Of a stretch of 49,614 bases of DNA, positions 15,939 through 24,612 are shown in pieces. Location of the stretch: positions 1 through 49,614 of the forward strand of contig DAOSUP010000012.1 of the NCBI GenBank assembly GCA_035378845.1, given 5' to 3'. Each line of letters begins with the position of its first letter. Within the stretch, counting starts at the first letter, position 1. The DNA comes from JAKOUL01 sp035378845 (lineage in GTDB: Bacteria; Dictyoglomota; Dictyoglomia; Dictyoglomales; Dictyoglomaceae). A program made the translations under genes and the position numbers. Under the pieces are notes generated by a model. The model did no database searches, had not been told where the DNA came from, and was given only the letters and a program-made list of their open reading frames with translations.

Positions 15939-16518
15939 TTTCTATCCCCCTTTTGTTAATAAAATCTTCAAAAGAAATTTTATATCTTAAAGGAATAGAT
16001 ACTTCAAGTATAACATTTTCTAAAAAGTTTTCTCTTATCTCGCAAGGAAAATTCTTTAAGATCTCATTTTTTAAGATGTTAAAATCCTTGTAAGAGGTTT
16101 TCAGGAGATATTTTTCAGAGATTACCTTTTCAATGATGTTAGAATTCTCAATAGCTTTTTTCATGGTATAGTGATAGGCGTCAATGAGTCCTCTTATTCC
16201 AAGCTTAACTCCTCCAAAATATCTTATTACAATTCCTATAATATCATGGAGATCTTTCTCTCTCAGGACATTTAGAATAGGAATTCCAGCAGTCCCTGTA
16301 GGTTCTCCCCCATCAGAAAAGTATTCTTCTCCTGTAATTTTTCTATAAGCATAGCAGTAATGGGTAGCATTTTTAAATTTACTTTTTGTTTCTTTGAGAA
16401 TTTCGGAAATATCCTGACCATTTATAGGTATAGCAAGTCCTATAAAATGAGACCTTTCAATCTTTACTTCAAAAGTACTTTCTTTTTCTAAGGTAAGATA
16501 TCTATCTTCTATACTCAC
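15919..16518 (-). CDS. yigZ: YigZ/IMPACT family protein
   Basis: The 199-residue protein matches the IMPACT/YigZ family (UPF0029). The signature ATHYCYAYRK is followed by FSDGGEPTGTAGIPIL, then VIRYFGGVKLGIRGLIDAY. The C-terminal ferredoxin-like domain is present. In eukaryotes IMPACT modulates GCN2; the bacterial role is unclear, perhaps RNA or nucleotide related. It overlaps htrA by 4 bases and the next gene by 20. Confidence 0.92.
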   Translation of the reverse strand: MSIEDRYLTLEKESTFEVKIERSHFIGLAIPINGQDISEILKETKSKFKNATHYCYAYRKITGEEYFSDGGEPTGTAGIPILNVLREKDLHDIIGIVIRYFGGVKLGIRGLIDAYHYTMKKAIENSNIIEKVISEKYLLKTSYKDFNILKNEILKNFPCEIRENFLENVILEVSIPLRYKISFEDFINKRGIEIERNSQ

Positions 16519-17471
16519 TCTTTCCCTAAAAGGATTTCCAGCTCCTTTACTTTATTATCTCTTATTATTTTTAAGGCCACCTTCGTCTCAGGAGGAGTAT
16601 GACTTAAAAATCTATGCAAGTCATCAATAGTATTTATGATCTCATTTTCTATCCCTATTATAACATCCCCACTCTCAAGTCCTCCTTTTTGAGCAGGACT
16701 TCCTGGAGCAACTCTAAGGACATATACTCCACCATCTTGAGAGAGAGATAGTAAGTTTTTTAGTCTTTGAGGGAAGATTACACTTTGTCCTACTATTCCT
16801 AAGTAGCTTCTTCTTACTCTTCCCTCTTTGATAAGGAGCCCTGCGATCCATTTTGCTGTATTTATAGGTATAGCGAAACATATACCTTGAGCTCCTTGTA
16901 TTATAGCAGTATTTACTCCTATAGCTTTTCCATATATATCTACTAATGGACCTCCAGAACTTCCAGGGTTTAAAGCTGCATCGGTCTGAATAATATTTTC
17001 CATTAAGTGACCGCTAAAACTTCTTAAGGATCTTCCTAAAGCACTGATTACTCCACTGGTTACACTATGTCCAAAACCTAAGGGATTTCCTATGGCTAAT
17101 ACCACTTGCCCTACCTTTAATTTTTCAGAATCTCCCAGTTCCAAGTAAGGAAGGTCTATTTCGGGAATCTTTACTACTGCAAGGTCTGTTTGTATATCTT
17201 CTCCTACAAACTGTGCATTGTATTGAGCTCGGTCAGAAAGTGTTATGGAAATTTGTGTTGCCTGATGAGTTACATGACTATTAGTTAATATATATCCATC
17301 AGGAGTAAAGAGAAATCCTGACGCAACCCCTTTAACCTCCTGAGGACCAAATAAAAAGGGGATATTAGTACTCTGGCTTATATCAATATTAACCACTGCG
17401 GGACTCACTTTCTCTACCACTTTAACTAAAGCTTGAGAATAAGCTTCTAATGCTTTTTCATCTTCTTCCAT
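16515..17471 (-). CDS. HtrA/DegP-like trypsin-fold serine protease with PDZ domain, no signal peptide
   Basis: The protease domain covers about residues 20-215 and a PDZ domain about 225-318. The triad is His in TNSHVTHQ, Asp in QTDLAVVKI and Ser in NPGSSGGPLVD. The ATG at 17471 has AGGAGG six bases upstream and is preferred. An in-frame ATG at 17486 lies inside the upstream gene and is preceded at once by a stop codon, so no N-terminal extension exists. No signal peptide or membrane anchor is seen, unlike usual HtrA proteins, so it may act in the cytoplasm. It sits next to rubredoxin and its reductase, which suggests a stress-related operon. Confidence 0.9.
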   Translation of the reverse strand: MEEDEKALEAYSQALVKVVEKVSPAVVNIDISQSTNIPFLFGPQEVKGVASGFLFTPDGYILTNSHVTHQATQISITLSDRAQYNAQFVGEDIQTDLAVVKIPEIDLPYLELGDSEKLKVGQVVLAIGNPLGFGHSVTSGVISALGRSLRSFSGHLMENIIQTDAALNPGSSGGPLVDIYGKAIGVNTAIIQGAQGICFAIPINTAKWIAGLLIKEGRVRRSYLGIVGQSVIFPQRLKNLLSLSQDGGVYVLRVAPGSPAQKGGLESGDVIIGIENEIINTIDDLHRFLSHTPPETKVALKIIRDNKVKELEILLGKE

Positions 17472-17472
17472 T

Positions 17473-18660
17473 TTATTCCTCCTCATTTATCAATTCCTCT
17501 TTATTTTTAAACTCTGCTTTTGATTTAACAAGATTTAATACCTTATTTACATACTTTCTTTTATCCCCAAGGAGTATTGCTCCGACTAAGATATTCTCTT
17601 TAAATATAAGTTTTCTATAGAGTCCCTTTTCCTCATCCTTTCTTGTTAAAATTTCATATCCTGGTCCTTCGGGCATAATTTCCCCTATGGAAGTAAGGTC
17701 TATACCTGTAACTTTGAGAGTATTTGAGGGTATAGTACCTTTATAAACGGTCTTTTCTCCAATCATATTTTTACCTGCTATCTGAGACTCCTCTAATGCG
17801 GCAGGAATTATTCCATATATTCTTCCTGAGAATTCTGCACAGTCTCCTGCGGCATATATATTCTCAATATTTGTTTCCATATATTCATTAACAATGATGC
17901 CTTTATTAACATTTATTTGTGAATTTTGGGCAAGCTCCATATTAGGGGATATGCCTGCAGATATGATAAGAAGATCACCATCTATTTTTCTTCCATCTTC
18001 TAACTCTAATCCTATGAATTTTTGCTCCCTTTGTATAATTCTTTTCGTCTTTACTCCTAAATAGAACTCAAATCCAAATTTCTCTTCAATCTTTTTTTGA
18101 AGAATTTTTGCTCCTTCTTCATCAAGCTGTCTTGGAAGAAGACGTGGAAAGAATTCTATCCCTGCAATTTTTAATCCTCTTTGAGCTAATGCTCTTCCTG
18201 TTTCAATTCCAAGAAGTCCACAACCTAATATAATTGCCTTCTCCTTTCCTTTTATGTAAGATAAGACGTTGATTGCATCATCTATATTCCTTAAGGTAAA
18301 TACTCCCTCAGTATCTATGTTTTCTATAGGGGGCTTCGTAGGAGAAGCCCCTATAGAAATAAGTAGCTTTTGAAATCCATATGTATCTCTATCAGTCTCT
18401 AAAATCTTATTTTTCGTATCTATTCTTAAGGCTTTTTCCCTATAGTTTACTTTTATACCCATATCTTGATACCATTTTTCATTATAAAAGGGCAACTCTT
18501 TGAGCTCCACATTTCCTGCAAGGAATTCTATAATCTGGGGTCTTGAGTAATAAGGGTATTTTTCTTCTGTAATTACTAAAATAGAGTTTTCTTTATCCTT
18601 TTGTCTTATTACCTCTGCACAATTTATTCCTGCTATTCCATTACCAATTATTGCGTACAT
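17473..18660 (-). CDS. NAD(P)H/FAD-dependent rubredoxin reductase-like oxidoreductase
   Basis: The 395-residue flavoprotein starts with an FAD-binding Rossmann motif (IIGNGIAGINCAE). A second NAD(P)H-binding loop ILGCGLLGIETGRALAQ lies near residue 145, and the FAD C-motif IYAAGDCAEF near residue 290. The overall form is that of rubredoxin/nitrite reductase-type NADH oxidoreductases. A rubredoxin gene lies 6 bases upstream, so it most likely reduces that rubredoxin from NADH. It could equally be annotated as an NADH oxidase. The stop codon is one base before the chosen htrA ATG. Confidence 0.88.
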   Translation of the reverse strand: MYAIIGNGIAGINCAEVIRQKDKENSILVITEEKYPYYSRPQIIEFLAGNVELKELPFYNEKWYQDMGIKVNYREKALRIDTKNKILETDRDTYGFQKLLISIGASPTKPPIENIDTEGVFTLRNIDDAINVLSYIKGKEKAIILGCGLLGIETGRALAQRGLKIAGIEFFPRLLPRQLDEEGAKILQKKIEEKFGFEFYLGVKTKRIIQREQKFIGLELEDGRKIDGDLLIISAGISPNMELAQNSQINVNKGIIVNEYMETNIENIYAAGDCAEFSGRIYGIIPAALEESQIAGKNMIGEKTVYKGTIPSNTLKVTGIDLTSIGEIMPEGPGYEILTRKDEEKGLYRKLIFKENILVGAILLGDKRKYVNKVLNLVKSKAEFKNKEELINEEE

Positions 18661-18666
18661 ATTTTT

Positions 18667-18825
18667 TTAAACGGGCTTGAACATACTTTTATCTGCACCA
18701 CATATAGGGCATACCCAATCATCAGGAATCTCTTCAAAGGGTGTGCCTGGAGGAATATTTCCTTCTGGATCTCCCTCCTCAGGATCATATATATAACCAC
18801 ACACGGTACATCTGTACTTTTGCAT
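18667..18825 (-). CDS. Rubredoxin
   Basis: The 52-residue protein begins MQKYRCTVCGYIYDPEEGDP and continues with PDDWVCPICGADKSMF. Iron ligands are Cys6, Cys9, Cys39 and Cys42, and the conserved aromatic core (Tyr4, Tyr11, Tyr13, Trp37) is present. It is a small one-electron carrier used in anaerobes for oxygen and peroxide reduction. An AGGAGG site precedes the ATG by nine bases, and an extended -10 lies upstream. It is the first gene of the long leftward run. Confidence 0.97.
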   Translation of the reverse strand: MQKYRCTVCGYIYDPEEGDPEGNIPPGTPFEEIPDDWVCPICGADKSMFKPV

Positions 18826-18865
18826 ATGATCAATCCTCCTTATTAGAAAATGATTCTTAATATAA

Positions 18866-18874
18866 ATTATATCA
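18866..18874 (-). promoter_or_regulatory. Extended -10 promoter of the rubredoxin operon
   Basis: On the minus strand TGATATAAT (18874-18866) lies about 40 bases before the rubredoxin ATG. No good -35 is visible. It follows the lptD stop closely, so it separates the envelope operon from the rubredoxin-to-ATP synthase run. Confidence 0.55.
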
Positions 18875-18894
18875 AAAAGGATTGAAAGCTACTA

Positions 18895-21024
18895 CTAAAA
18901 GCTTGGGAGAAGTGTAAAGCCTGATGGTCCTCCTATAAACTCTATACCTTCCTTTGGGAATGCTTTTAGATAGATATTGAATTGTAAGCTCTGATCATAG
19001 AAGTTATATGAAATTCTGGCGTTGAAACAGTGTAGATCTTTTTCTAAGCTAAGATTATATAGTATAAATCCAGTGGAGGGTAAGTAGTATCCTGTAAGAG
19101 CTAAGTTTCCTTTTACATGCCAATCTCCTGTTATGTTTACTGTAGCTCTATAGTCTAATCTTTGAAAAGTATTAGTATTTATGTCATATAAAGTACCAAA
19201 GGTTAAAGAAAACCAAGAAGGATAGTTTAAACTTCCTTGTACAAATAAAGAAGAAAAGGAGTTATTTGTCCAGTAATACAATGTTCTTGCAGATAGGGTC
19301 AGCTCTTTTCCAGTTTTTATTATTCCTGAAATGGAAAGAGGAGTTAGAGTTTGATAAATTCCGTTGTAAGATTCTTGCAAAGATATATTTATATTTGGCG
19401 TTCCAATGGTTGTTTGTAGAGAGAGATTGCTCAGATTTGTGGCATAGTCAAAATAAAAAGGTGAGTTTCCCTCATCTCCTGTGATAATATCGGTACCAAG
19501 CCAATTGAAATTATAAGAGATACTTCCTGAAATTAAGTTAGTTATTCTTAAGGAATAACCTATATTTCCAAATATTGCATATCTTGCATCTTGAGTGCCA
19601 TAAAGTTCTTGTCTGAATCCTAAATTTGATGTGAGAGATCCTATAGGAAGATTTATTTTGGGAGAGCCTGATATGGAGGTACTTAATTTCCATGTTTTTG
19701 TTTCAAAAGGAGGAGTGGGTTCTATATAATTTCCTAAGGTTAGATCTGCTTTTATAGGTATATTAAAGAGTGAAAGGTTTCTTGAATAATAGACCTCTGG
19801 AAGCTTTTTAAGAGAAAAGTCCGTCATATTAGTCCAACGATCATTAACATATATGTAAAAATTCTGCAGGTTATCACTTGCTCCTAAATTTACATATCCT
19901 GTGAGATCTTCTCTATCTTGGGTCTCAATATCTATTTTGTTATACCTTAGATTAGTCCTTAGATATGTATTACCACCTAATTTTATTGATGAGTTTAAAT
20001 TTCCTATAATAGTATTTTGAGTTTTTGTCTTGTTTTGGTTTCCTTGCAATGAGACATTTAAAAGATCCGAAGTGTAAGTAAGTATACCAGAATTCTGAAG
20101 CAGGTAAGTATTTAAATAAGGTTGAGCTGCATATTGGGAGTTAAAGCTTAAAGAGAGATTGGGAAGAATTTTATATACCCCATTTATAGAAAATCTTAAT
20201 TCATCAGTATTAAGAATGTAATTGTAGAGATAGGAAGAGTTTATATTCCCTGAGATATTGGGGAAGACATATTTTTGCGAGAGAGAAAATTTTACTCCTT
20301 GGTGTTGAGAGATGAGGAAAGTAAATAGTCCAGGGACACCAAATAGACTATAACTAAAAGGATAGGTAAGGTACATTCCTAAAGATGAGTCATAACCTAT
20401 TTGAGGAAAAGGTGAGGGCTCTTTTGTTAGTGGTAATGCATAGTAAGGGACGTAAAAGACAGGTAGATAAAAGGTAGTATAAGGGACTTTAAGATAAAAA
20501 ATTGCATTTATAAATATAATCTTGTCATTTGGGCTATACTCCAATTGAGATGTGGAAAGAAAATAGTGAGGTTTTTCGTAGTCACATGTGGAAAAAGTGC
20601 CTTTTTCAATCTGTATATCACCACTTTTCCAGGTTACTTCGTTTCCTGAGATGTATATCTTTTCAGAACTTTCAGGTACAGGGTATTTTAGCTTTACATT
20701 CTTAATAATTGCCTTTTTTCCTTTGTATTGATACACTAAGTATTCTGCAGATGATTCTCCATTTTTATCTTTAAAAGTTACGTTTCCTTCTGCTTTAAAC
20801 ATACCTTCTTTAATATTCCCTTCTAAAAGATCTGCTATTACAGATAGGTCTTCTCCTGAAAAATTTACATTCCCTTCTGCAATAAAGTCTTGAGTTTCCC
20901 AATTAAAGATAATTTTATCTGCAGTTAATTTCCAGAGAGACTCTTCCGCCCATGATGTATAGGTGATAACTGTAAATATAATGATCAGAGATAAAATTAT
21001 TCTTACCACTTTCTTATTTTCCAT
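18895..21024 (-). CDS. lptD: LptD-family outer-membrane assembly protein
   Basis: The 709-residue protein starts with a signal peptide (MENKKVVRIILSLIIIFTVI, then TYTSWAEE). It continues with an OstA/LptA-like beta-jellyroll of about 150 residues (FIAEGNVNFSGEDLSVIADL). The rest, rich in alternating polar/aromatic strands, is typical of an outer-membrane beta-barrel and ends in Phe. LptD inserts lipopolysaccharide-type glycolipid into the outer leaflet. The ATG at 21024 is used because the signal peptide starts there; the longer frame at 21072 only reads through lptF/G. It overlaps that gene by 22 bases. Barrel identity is inferred from pattern. Confidence 0.85.
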   Translation of the reverse strand: MENKKVVRIILSLIIIFTVITYTSWAEESLWKLTADKIIFNWETQDFIAEGNVNFSGEDLSVIADLLEGNIKEGMFKAEGNVTFKDKNGESSAEYLVYQYKGKKAIIKNVKLKYPVPESSEKIYISGNEVTWKSGDIQIEKGTFSTCDYEKPHYFLSTSQLEYSPNDKIIFINAIFYLKVPYTTFYLPVFYVPYYALPLTKEPSPFPQIGYDSSLGMYLTYPFSYSLFGVPGLFTFLISQHQGVKFSLSQKYVFPNISGNINSSYLYNYILNTDELRFSINGVYKILPNLSLSFNSQYAAQPYLNTYLLQNSGILTYTSDLLNVSLQGNQNKTKTQNTIIGNLNSSIKLGGNTYLRTNLRYNKIDIETQDREDLTGYVNLGASDNLQNFYIYVNDRWTNMTDFSLKKLPEVYYSRNLSLFNIPIKADLTLGNYIEPTPPFETKTWKLSTSISGSPKINLPIGSLTSNLGFRQELYGTQDARYAIFGNIGYSLRITNLISGSISYNFNWLGTDIITGDEGNSPFYFDYATNLSNLSLQTTIGTPNINISLQESYNGIYQTLTPLSISGIIKTGKELTLSARTLYYWTNNSFSSLFVQGSLNYPSWFSLTFGTLYDINTNTFQRLDYRATVNITGDWHVKGNLALTGYYLPSTGFILYNLSLEKDLHCFNARISYNFYDQSLQFNIYLKAFPKEGIEFIGGPSGFTLLPSF

Positions 21025-22088
21025 AAAAACACCCCAAGACTCAGTGTACCTAAGGTCAAATTGGGAAGCCATGCAGAGAGAAAAGGAGAAAACACGGCAT
21101 ATTCTCCCAAGGACCTGGCAAGAATGTTAAATCCATAGTAGAAGAAAGCTATTATAACACTGAAGGCAGTTCCCCATAGTCTTCCTCCCTTTCCTGTGAG
21201 GAGGATGACACTAAATCCAAGAAGAGCAAAAATAGGGACTGCTACACTTTGAGCAACTCTTAAGTTTCTCTCCACCTCGTAGGATCTGGCAGAAATTCCA
21301 GATTTTTTATATACTGCAATTCTTCTTTGAATCTCAGATGTGGACATCTCTTGAGGAGTTCTATCCTGGTAAAAGATCAACATGAAGTCCTGAGGAAGAT
21401 TTATCGTAAATTCCTCAAATTTTCCTTCCCATGAGGTAAAAAGATCCTCTCCTAAATAATGGATTACTCCGCTTTTTAATGTAAGACTATCTCTATTCCA
21501 GGTGGCTTCTTCTGCAGAGTAAATGATAGGATGTTTAGTATTTGAAGAGGTATCATATACCAGTACATCTTCCATAATATTTTTATCCTCTATGACCTTT
21601 TTTACATAGAAGTATCTTCCTTCTTCATCATGAAAAAATATATTTTCTCCTTTTACAGGAGCAGGATTAAAAAAGAAATATTTCTGGATAAGTCTATTGG
21701 CTCTAAAATTTGATTCAGGGATCAGAGAATAGTTAAAAAACCAAAGGAAACCTGAAAGAAGAAGGGCAAGCAAAAAAGGAGTTATGGTAAGTGATAAAAA
21801 GTAGATGCCATTACTTCGCATGGCAAATAGTTCACCATCTTTTATTAATCTACCAAAGGAAAAAATAATGGCAAAAAGTAGAGAGACAGGTATAACAAAT
21901 ACTAATAGAGATGGAATCTTATAATATAAAAGCTTCAAAACTACTTCAAAACTTACTCTTCTTGTGATGATAAAATCAGAAAACTCATACAATATCTGTA
22001 TGAGCATTACCAAAATAAAGCCCAATATACCTAAGAAAAAAGGACCTAAAATCTCACTAAATATATACTTATGATAAAGCTTTATCAT
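21003..22088 (-). CDS. LptF/LptG-family permease (YjgP/YjgQ)
   Basis: The 361-residue inner-membrane protein has three N-terminal membrane helices, a periplasmic beta-rich domain (about 100-260), and three C-terminal helices. Motifs such as YIFSEILGPFFLGILGF at the start and VERNLRVAQSVAVPIFALLGF near residue 270 match LptF/LptG. This permease pairs with LptB to extract glycolipid and pass it to LptC and LptA. Only one such gene is present, while most diderms have an LptF-LptG pair. Overlap with the preceding lptA is ATGA. Confidence 0.9.
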   Translation of the reverse strand: MIKLYHKYIFSEILGPFFLGILGFILVMLIQILYEFSDFIITRRVSFEVVLKLLYYKIPSLLVFVIPVSLLFAIIFSFGRLIKDGELFAMRSNGIYFLSLTITPFLLALLLSGFLWFFNYSLIPESNFRANRLIQKYFFFNPAPVKGENIFFHDEEGRYFYVKKVIEDKNIMEDVLVYDTSSNTKHPIIYSAEEATWNRDSLTLKSGVIHYLGEDLFTSWEGKFEEFTINLPQDFMLIFYQDRTPQEMSTSEIQRRIAVYKKSGISARSYEVERNLRVAQSVAVPIFALLGFSVILLTGKGGRLWGTAFSVIIAFFYYGFNILARSLGEYAVFSPFLSAWLPNLTLGTLSLGVFLWKIRKW

Positions 22089-22610
22089 TCTGCAATATAA
22101 AAAGTAGTACTGATATTATTTTCTGCTTCAACTTTTTTATCTTTGACATATACAGTGAGTTTTGTACACTTTATTTCATTTTTATCACTATCTTCCATAN
22201 NNNNNNNNNNNNNNNNNNNNNNNNNNNNNNNNNNNNNNNNNNNNNNNNNNNNNNNNNNNNNNNNNNNNNNNNNNNNNNNNNNNNNNNNNNNNNNNNNNNT
22301 CTTTTTTCAAATCAGCCTTTAGATTTTCACCCGTGATAGAGAGATCTTTTTGAGAGATATTAACCTTTCCAGGAACTTCCACCACATTGGTATCTTGGTT
22401 ATAAAAAACCAATGTAGCTGTAATTCTTGTCTCATCCTCTTCTCCTGGTTTATATATTACTAATACATTTCCCTCTGCTCTTGTAGTTTTCTTTCCATAA
22501 TCATAGGATATCTTTTGGGCAGTGATCTTTACAGAATTCTTCTTGGTTTGAGAAAAGCTTATGGAAAAGATAAAAAGTATAATCATAAAAAGTGATATGA
22601 TCCTTTTCAT
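22085..22610 (-). CDS. lptA: LptA-like periplasmic bridge protein, interrupted by an assembly gap
   Basis: The N-terminal part has a signal peptide (KRIISLFMIILFIFSISFSQ). It is followed by an OstA-like domain (TRAEGNVLVIYKPGE and VPGKVNISQKDLSITGENLK). After the 100-N gap a second piece, KCTKLTVYVKDKKVEAENN then ISTTFYIAE and stop, resembles the end of an LptA domain. The pieces are in one frame if the true gap is a multiple of three. From the usual LptA spacing about a dozen residues seem missing. The ATG at 22610 is preferred because GGAGGT lies eight bases upstream. The stop overlaps the next ATG (ATGA). Confidence 0.8.
22200..22299. other. Assembly gap of 100 N within lptA
   Basis: A run of 100 Ns. 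Unlike the first gap, no repeat flanks it, so some sequence is probably missing. N count is a placeholder, so frames drawn across it are not reliable. Confidence 0.9.
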
Positions 22611-22624
22611 ATCAAAGTACCTCC

Positions 22625-23173
22625 TCAAAATGAAGTTTCAATAACCACATTTCCTTCAAAATCTGCTCTCCCTTCTTGAGTGGAAAATCTAAATATATCT
22701 GCTTCTGCTTTAAATTCACCAATCTTTTCAAATGTTACTCTGCCATTTTCTGAGATAAATTCTCCAGAATCAAAATACCAAACACCTTGAGGTGCCTCTC
22801 CTACAAATCCATCTTCGGTAGTAAAGCTTAATTTTGTAGGTATCTTTAATATTTCTTTGTCAGTATCAATCTCCATCTTCTCTGATTTTACTTTTAGGGA
22901 TAATTTGTTGTTTCTAAATACTTTGCCTTCCACATTTCCTTCAAAGGTAAAATGCTTGTATGATATATCAATATTTAATTTGTCAGAAGAAATCTCCCAA
23001 CTTAAATTCCCCTGATCTCTTCCTTTGAAATGGGTTTTTGTAGCAAACACCCCTGGCTTTTGCAGCTTAGTAGGAGTTTCCACAACATTTTCAGGAGGAA
23101 ATACATAGTAACTTGCTCCCCAGAGGACAAGAAAAACAAATATTAATATTCCTGCTATGAGAGTCCTCTTCAT
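22625..23173 (-). CDS. lptC: LptC-like membrane-anchored periplasmic protein
   Basis: The 182-residue protein has one N-terminal membrane helix (residues 4-24, LIAGILIFVFLVLWGASYY) and a periplasmic OstA/LptC-type beta-jellyroll. Repeating short strands such as FTFEGNVEGKVFRNN and ADFEGNVVIETSF support this. LptC receives glycolipid from LptF/G and hands it to LptA. It overlaps lnt by 4 bases; lptA follows after 14 bases with its own ribosome binding site. Confidence 0.85.
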   Translation of the reverse strand: MKRTLIAGILIFVFLVLWGASYYVFPPENVVETPTKLQKPGVFATKTHFKGRDQGNLSWEISSDKLNIDISYKHFTFEGNVEGKVFRNNKLSLKVKSEKMEIDTDKEILKIPTKLSFTTEDGFVGEAPQGVWYFDSGEFISENGRVTFEKIGEFKAEADIFRFSTQEGRADFEGNVVIETSF

Positions 23174-24612
23174 GGTCTTTTTACCTTAAAAAGGAGGAAA
23201 ATGATAAATGCTAAAAATATAGGTAGATCTCCCACTACACTATATATGGAAGAACCTTTCTTGGGAAGAAGTCCCACATATACATTTTTTTCTCCCTCTT
23301 TACTTTCATTTATAATTCTACCATATGGATCTGCAAAAAAGGTTATCCCAGTATTTGCTACTTGTACTAATGGTAATCTATTTTCTACTGCCCTAATAAG
23401 AGATTGATTTTTGTGTTGGTACACCGCAGGTGTTCCTTGAAACCATCCGTCATTAGTTATAACTACTAAAAGATCGCTTTTATCTTGAGAAAGAGCCCTT
23501 CCTAAATCAGAAAATAGAGACTCAAAACAGATAAGCACTCCTATTTTTTTATCTTCTAAGCTTAAGGAATAATATTTTGAATCCTTTCCATAGTTTCCAA
23601 TAAGTCTCTTAAAATACTCTGGTACTATATAGTTAAAAGGAAATGGTATCTCTTCAACAAAAGGTACAAGCTGTGATTTTCTATGAATCTCATATTCCCC
23701 ATTCTTTTTAAAAAGATAAGCAGAATTGTATGTATCTGTACCTCTAGTCTCTAATGCACCAAGTAATATAGGTGAATCCATCTCTTCGGTAAGCTCTCTA
23801 ATCTCTTTCATATAATTAGGAGCTTGATTTAATGGATAAAAGATGACACTTTCTGCCCATACAATAAGATCTAAATTTTTGGGAAGTTTCAGAGTAAGAT
23901 CTCGGTGGACTTCAAATTGCTCTTCAATATTTGGATAATATACCTTTGAAAAGCTATCATAATTTCCTTGTACAGCCCCTACCCTCCAGTAAATATCTTC
24001 TTCTTTTTCTATCATAAAGTTCCCTATAAGAAATATGAGAAGGAGTGAAATGATTCCTAAGACCTTTTTTGTAATATTTAAAGATCTATGCCTTGCAATA
24101 AGCACATTAACAATCACTACTAAAAAGGTAAGTCCTAACTCTCCAAATACACTTGCCCACTGTAAAAGAGAAGGTATATGTACTAATGGTTCTCCAAAGG
24201 ATCCCCAATTAAAAGCCAAAGGTCCATGAGCCCTTATCCACTGGAGAAGTACCATAAGAAAGGCAGGAAAAAGTATAGAATCTTCTTTTTTCTTTACTGC
24301 CCAGAGAAATATCCCATAATAAAGGGAGAGGTAAGATATAAGAAGAAGATTTACTAAAACGCCTATGATTACAGGAGTAAAATGGGATATAAGATTTGGT
24401 ATCCAGTAAAAATTTACCCCGTTAAAGCCAAATCCATACAGAAATCCAAAGATAAAAGCCTCCTTTGTATTAATCTCAGGAATAAGAAGGAATAAAGGTA
24501 CTAAGGAAAAAAAGATAAGAAAAGAAAGATTAAAAGGTGGATATGAAAGTACATATAGAATTATCCCAATGAAAAGAAGTATTAAACTTTTATATTTTTT
24601 TAATAGATCCAT
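23170..24612 (-). CDS. lnt: Apolipoprotein N-acyltransferase
   Basis: The 480-residue protein has about seven N-terminal membrane helices, then a carbon-nitrogen-hydrolase-like domain from about residue 205. The catalytic triad is Glu254 (VWAESVIF), Lys312 (RKSQLVPFVEE) and Cys362 (GVLICFESLF). Lnt adds the third acyl chain to lipoproteins, the last step of triacylated lipoprotein maturation, mainly in diderm bacteria. It overlaps the upstream lipoprotein gene by 13 bases and the following lptC by 4, forming an envelope operon. Confidence 0.95.
   Translation of the reverse strand: MDLLKKYKSLILLFIGIILYVLSYPPFNLSFLIFFSLVPLFLLIPEINTKEAFIFGFLYGFGFNGVNFYWIPNLISHFTPVIIGVLVNLLLISYLSLYYGIFLWAVKKKEDSILFPAFLMVLLQWIRAHGPLAFNWGSFGEPLVHIPSLLQWASVFGELGLTFLVVIVNVLIARHRSLNITKKVLGIISLLLIFLIGNFMIEKEEDIYWRVGAVQGNYDSFSKVYYPNIEEQFEVHRDLTLKLPKNLDLIVWAESVIFYPLNQAPNYMKEIRELTEEMDSPILLGALETRGTDTYNSAYLFKKNGEYEIHRKSQLVPFVEEIPFPFNYIVPEYFKRLIGNYGKDSKYYSLSLEDKKIGVLICFESLFSDLGRALSQDKSDLLVVITNDGWFQGTPAVYQHKNQSLIRAVENRLPLVQVANTGITFFADPYGRIINESKEGEKNVYVGLLPKKGSSIYSVVGDLPIFLAFIIFLLFKVKRP

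Noticed and set aside
22162..22353. Plus-strand frame spanning the second N run
   Set aside because: It consists mostly of Ns and lies antisense to lptA; no start context.
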